A stretch of DNA of 52,476 bases. Origin: an uncultured Lachnospiraceae bacterium (GTDB lineage Bacteria > Bacillota > Clostridia > Lachnospirales > Lachnospiraceae). The notes beneath the pieces were generated by a model that saw only the letters and a program-made list of their open reading frames with translations, had not been told where the DNA came from and did no database searches. The stretch lies in contig CAJUES010000017.1 in assembly GCA_910585765.1 (NCBI GenBank), positions 7,560 to 60,035 of the forward strand, read 5' to 3'. This document shows, one piece after another, positions 49,983-52,476 of the stretch. Each line of letters opens with the position of its first letter. The first letter of the stretch is position 1. The translations under genes and the position numbers were made by a program.

Positions 49983-52239
49983 ATCTGTATCGATAACTCT
50001 CCGTCCATTCCGGTTTCTGCACCGGCTTGTCATTGCTGCGGTTTCCGTCTTCGTCCGACTGGATCCCCATCATCTGCCGCCACTTCGTGTCGGTCAGTCT
50101 GTCGCTCGACTGCCACGGGAACTGATAAAACGAGTAGACACTTCCTCTTGCCACCTTGATCTTCCCGTCGACCTGCACCACCACATAGATCTCGGAAGGA
50201 TTTCCCGTCGCCACCTCGAGCACAAGCCCCTTTTCGGGATCTGTCGCGATGTCGGCGACGATCGCCGCCGGATATTCAGGTGTGTCAAAATACTCGCCGC
50301 CGAACATATCCTTTGCCGCCTCGTACCAGAAATGCTCGATAGTTCCTCCGTAACTGCGGATAAACTCGTACTCCTCGTCCGTCAGCACCTCGTTCTGCAG
50401 CTCCTTGTTCGAGATCGCAAGCAGCTGCTCCGCGATCACGCACAGACGCGATAAGTTCTCCTCGTCCGCCGCGGACAGCATGCCGTACTTTTTGAGTCCC
50501 TCCGCTGTCTGTCGGGAGAGCGCTGCAAAGCGCTCATACACGAGCGGCTCCGGCTCGACATATCCCCTGTCGTCCGGCTCCTCCTCCAGACCGCCGCCCA
50601 TCTCGGCGAGAACCTGTTTCGCATACAGGATCGTGTCATGCTTTAACTCCGCGTAGCTGCCCGCAAAGCACTCGAGGTTTTTCTTCGTCCACTCTTCGTT
50701 CTGCATAAAAACAGGATATCCTTCACCCTTCACCTCAAGCAGCGGGCGGAGCGTGTTGAGCCAGCCTGCGTAGAGACTTGCAGACCACAGCGTCGGATTC
50801 TCCTGCGCCAGCACTTCCCTGAGCTTGTGCATGTTCTCTGTATATCCCTCATAGTCCGTTGCGCCCTTCTCCTGCAGGATCGCAAGCGCCGCGTCGCTGC
50901 CGAGCGCTGCCGCCACATCCAGCGTGTCCGGAAGCATGCGCTTTTCGCCCGCGCTGTTCCTGCCTACGCTTTGATAGATCAGCCGCTGCATCACAGCCGC
51001 GTCGATCGTAAAGCGCTGTCCCATGAACCGGAATCCCGGGATCACATTGTCCTCGCCCTCCCAGATCGGGATCGAGTTGATCTGCGGCACCGGAAGCTTC
51101 GCTGTCGCATCGTGAAACTGCAGAAAGCCATCCGCATTTCCCGCCAGCGCGTCCACCGCAAACGCTTCCCCGTACACCTCCTCCATGACCGGCACGTACT
51201 CGCACACGCCCAGATCGTCACTCGCCCCCGCAAAGAACGAAGTCACCGCGTAGACGGACTCCCACAGGCGATACGCCTCCGCGTCGTCGGTGAGCGCTTT
51301 CGTGATCAGGAGCGCGCTCCTGTCCATATCCTCCTCCTTCTGCGTGAAATGGATCCGCCCATACCACATCATCGCCCTGAAATAGCGCTCGAGCTGCTCG
51401 TCGCCCTCGTAGTACCCGCGCGGGATATACTGCGAGTAATCCTCAAACTCCGCGGTGATCTGCGATTCCGCAATACCCTCCGCAGCACGGATCCTGTCAA
51501 GCTCGTACGCCACACAATCAGCCACATCACTGTTCACCGCAACACTGTCGTCGAGCAGCCTGGCACCGACCGTGAAAAACGCCACATTGCGCTTTGCCGC
51601 ACTCTCCCACTCACTGCCCCTGAGCTGCTCATACTGCGCGATACTGTCGTCCAGCATACGTCTGCCCAGCGCGGACACGCTGTCCGAGAGATAACCTTTC
51701 TCAATATTTTTTAACAGATATGCAAAATACAAGTGGTACGTGTGCATCAGCGAATCGACCGTCACAAAATTCGGGATCATCCCATATCGATTCATCTCAT
51801 AGATCTCAAAAAACTCCGCCCCGGCACTGCCGCACACGACAAATCCGTTTTCTGCAAGCTGACCTGCCATCTCCTGGTCATCCTTCAGGACATAAAACTG
51901 CCACAGGTTCTCGACATTGCCAAGATCTGCGTCTATCGTATAGGGTGTCACATTGGGCGCCGCGATGACTGTGTCGCCCTGAACAGCCGTCTGTATCAGC
52001 AGCGGACGGCTGCCGGCATAGAGGGCATTCTGCTGTTCGCCTGTCTCCGACGACGGCTCCATGCCCGGCTGCGTCTGCCCGGCTGATGGCGCCTCCGTGT
52101 CCACAGCCTGCCCTGTCCCGCCAGGATCCGTCTCAGATTCGTTCGTTTTCTGCACCGCACAGCCTCCCAGCATGCTGACGGACACAGCCAGTGCCACGAT
52201 CTTTTTCAGGTAAAGCCCAACTTTTGTTTTCTTTTTCAT
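49969..52239 (-). CDS. DUF3160 lipoprotein
   Basis: A secreted protein of about 756 residues with a lipoprotein signal: MKKKTKVGLYLKK, a hydrophobic core and the lipobox SMLGGC (Cys28), then an acidic, Thr/Gly/Pro-rich linker. The bulk belongs to DUF3160: FFEIYEMNRYGMIPNFVTVD, SLMHTYHLYFAYLL, GFRFMGQRFTIDAAVMQRL and a terminal VEVATGNPSEIYVVVQVDG region. The family is mostly helical and its activity is not established. The start at 52239 follows AAGGGGG at normal spacing; the longer frame adds 13 residues. It is co-translated with the CapA-like gene, which suggests both work at the cell surface. Confidence 0.82.
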   Translation of the reverse strand: MKKKTKVGLYLKKIVALAVSVSMLGGCAVQKTNESETDPGGTGQAVDTEAPSAGQTQPGMEPSSETGEQQNALYAGSRPLLIQTAVQGDTVIAAPNVTPYTIDADLGNVENLWQFYVLKDDQEMAGQLAENGFVVCGSAGAEFFEIYEMNRYGMIPNFVTVDSLMHTYHLYFAYLLKNIEKGYLSDSVSALGRRMLDDSIAQYEQLRGSEWESAAKRNVAFFTVGARLLDDSVAVNSDVADCVAYELDRIRAAEGIAESQITAEFEDYSQYIPRGYYEGDEQLERYFRAMMWYGRIHFTQKEEDMDRSALLITKALTDDAEAYRLWESVYAVTSFFAGASDDLGVCEYVPVMEEVYGEAFAVDALAGNADGFLQFHDATAKLPVPQINSIPIWEGEDNVIPGFRFMGQRFTIDAAVMQRLIYQSVGRNSAGEKRMLPDTLDVAAALGSDAALAILQEKGATDYEGYTENMHKLREVLAQENPTLWSASLYAGWLNTLRPLLEVKGEGYPVFMQNEEWTKKNLECFAGSYAELKHDTILYAKQVLAEMGGGLEEEPDDRGYVEPEPLVYERFAALSRQTAEGLKKYGMLSAADEENLSRLCVIAEQLLAISNKELQNEVLTDEEYEFIRSYGGTIEHFWYEAAKDMFGGEYFDTPEYPAAIVADIATDPEKGLVLEVATGNPSEIYVVVQVDGKIKVARGSVYSFYQFPWQSSDRLTDTKWRQMMGIQSDEDGNRSNDKPVQKPEWTESYRYRYEWE

Positions 52240-52326
52240 AACTGCAAAACCCCCTTTTAAATATATATGTGACCGCATCCTTCCGCCATCCTCACCCGAC
52301 AGTCTTCTGCAGTCTGCATTTCAAAT

Positions 52327-52476
52327 TTACACGACTGCCTCCACGATCACTTTCTCTCCAAACACGATCTCCTTCACGCCGGTCTCTTTCTCTTTGTTAA
52401 AATTAAAACTGAGCAGATACCCTTTCTCTTTGTGGTAATACTCCAGATATTCCGCAAGCTGTCTCTCGCCCCGCTC
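52327..52476 (-). CDS. C-terminus of an ATPase/PD-(D/E)XK nuclease family protein (partial)
   Basis: The last 49 codons of a gene that continues past the right edge. They read RQLAEYLEYYHKEKGYLLSF, then NFNKEKETGVKEIVFGEKVI and EAVV before TAA. This is the characteristic end of the AAA-like ATPases with a C-terminal PD-(D/E)XK nuclease domain that occur in many copies in Clostridia and Bacteroidetes genomes. Function of the whole family is unsettled. The stop is 88 bases before the DUF3160 start. Confidence 0.7.
   Translation of the reverse strand, partial: ERGERQLAEYLEYYHKEKGYLLSFNFNKEKETGVKEIVFGEKVIVEAVV

Noticed and set aside
48414..50159. A 581-codon plus-strand frame opposite the CapA-like gene
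   Set aside because: The opposite strand encodes clear CapA motifs; this is a shadow made long by high-GC third positions.

Overview
The window looks like a chromosomal segment of an anaerobic, moderately GC-rich Clostridia member, most likely Lachnospiraceae. This is inferred from gene content and ribosome binding sites only: a CD3324-family gene, a BlaI/M56 pair, GHKL/LytTR regulators, a Wadjet JetA/B/C set, single-TM histidine kinases paired with FtsX-type ABC transporters, and two PD-(D/E)XK-family fragments. No rRNA, tRNA, CRISPR array or intact insertion sequence was seen.

Layout. 1-5.2 kb: a GntR regulator with an ABC ATPase, a small membrane protein, a MATE exporter and a subgroup-Ic aspartate aminotransferase. 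5.2-24.4 kb: sixteen genes (one frame-disrupted), all on the minus strand and mostly overlapping or nearly touching. In transcription order they are a GlfT2-like glycosyltransferase, a GT-B polymerase like CDP-glycerol glycerophosphotransferases with an N-terminal ILEI/GG domain, APS kinase, ATP sulfurylase, a CPA2-type antiporter, a one-domain pyruvate-kinase-like protein, an MBOAT acyltransferase, two tandem SGNH (DltD/AlgJ-like)-ILEI proteins (the second frame-disrupted at a G8 run), an FkbH-like HAD-IIIC protein, an acyl carrier protein, a GcvH-like lipoyl carrier, a dihydrolipoyl dehydrogenase, a lipoate ligase, two 2-hydroxyacyl-CoA-dehydratase-like subunits and their activase. 24.5 kb: a transposase/nuclease remnant. 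25-30.2 kb: a two-component system and an FtsX-type ABC transporter, separated by a nest of repeats. 30.2-35.8 kb: a heterodimeric ABC exporter and a GHKL/LytTR pair. 35.9-38.8 kb: a BlaI/M56 pair with two visible operators. 39-41.4 kb: small regulators and orphans. 41.4-48.3 kb: jetA-jetB-jetC followed by rarA, with no jetD. 48.4-52.2 kb: a CapA-like phosphoesterase and a DUF3160 lipoprotein, then the C-terminus of a PD-(D/E)XK family protein.

The 5.2-24.4 kb cluster is the best candidate for an undescribed system. Its architecture parallels D-alanylation (carrier loading, ACP, MBOAT, DltD-like SGNH), but loading would be by an FkbH-type protein, a family that makes glyceryl-ACP from 1,3-bisphosphoglycerate. 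The cluster also holds the polymer-making glycosyltransferases. The added lipoyl redox module and ATP-dependent 2-hydroxyacyl dehydratase suggest that a carrier-bound C3 hydroxyacid is changed further before, or instead of, transfer to a surface glycan. That pathway is inference; the family assignments rest on motifs visible in the translations.
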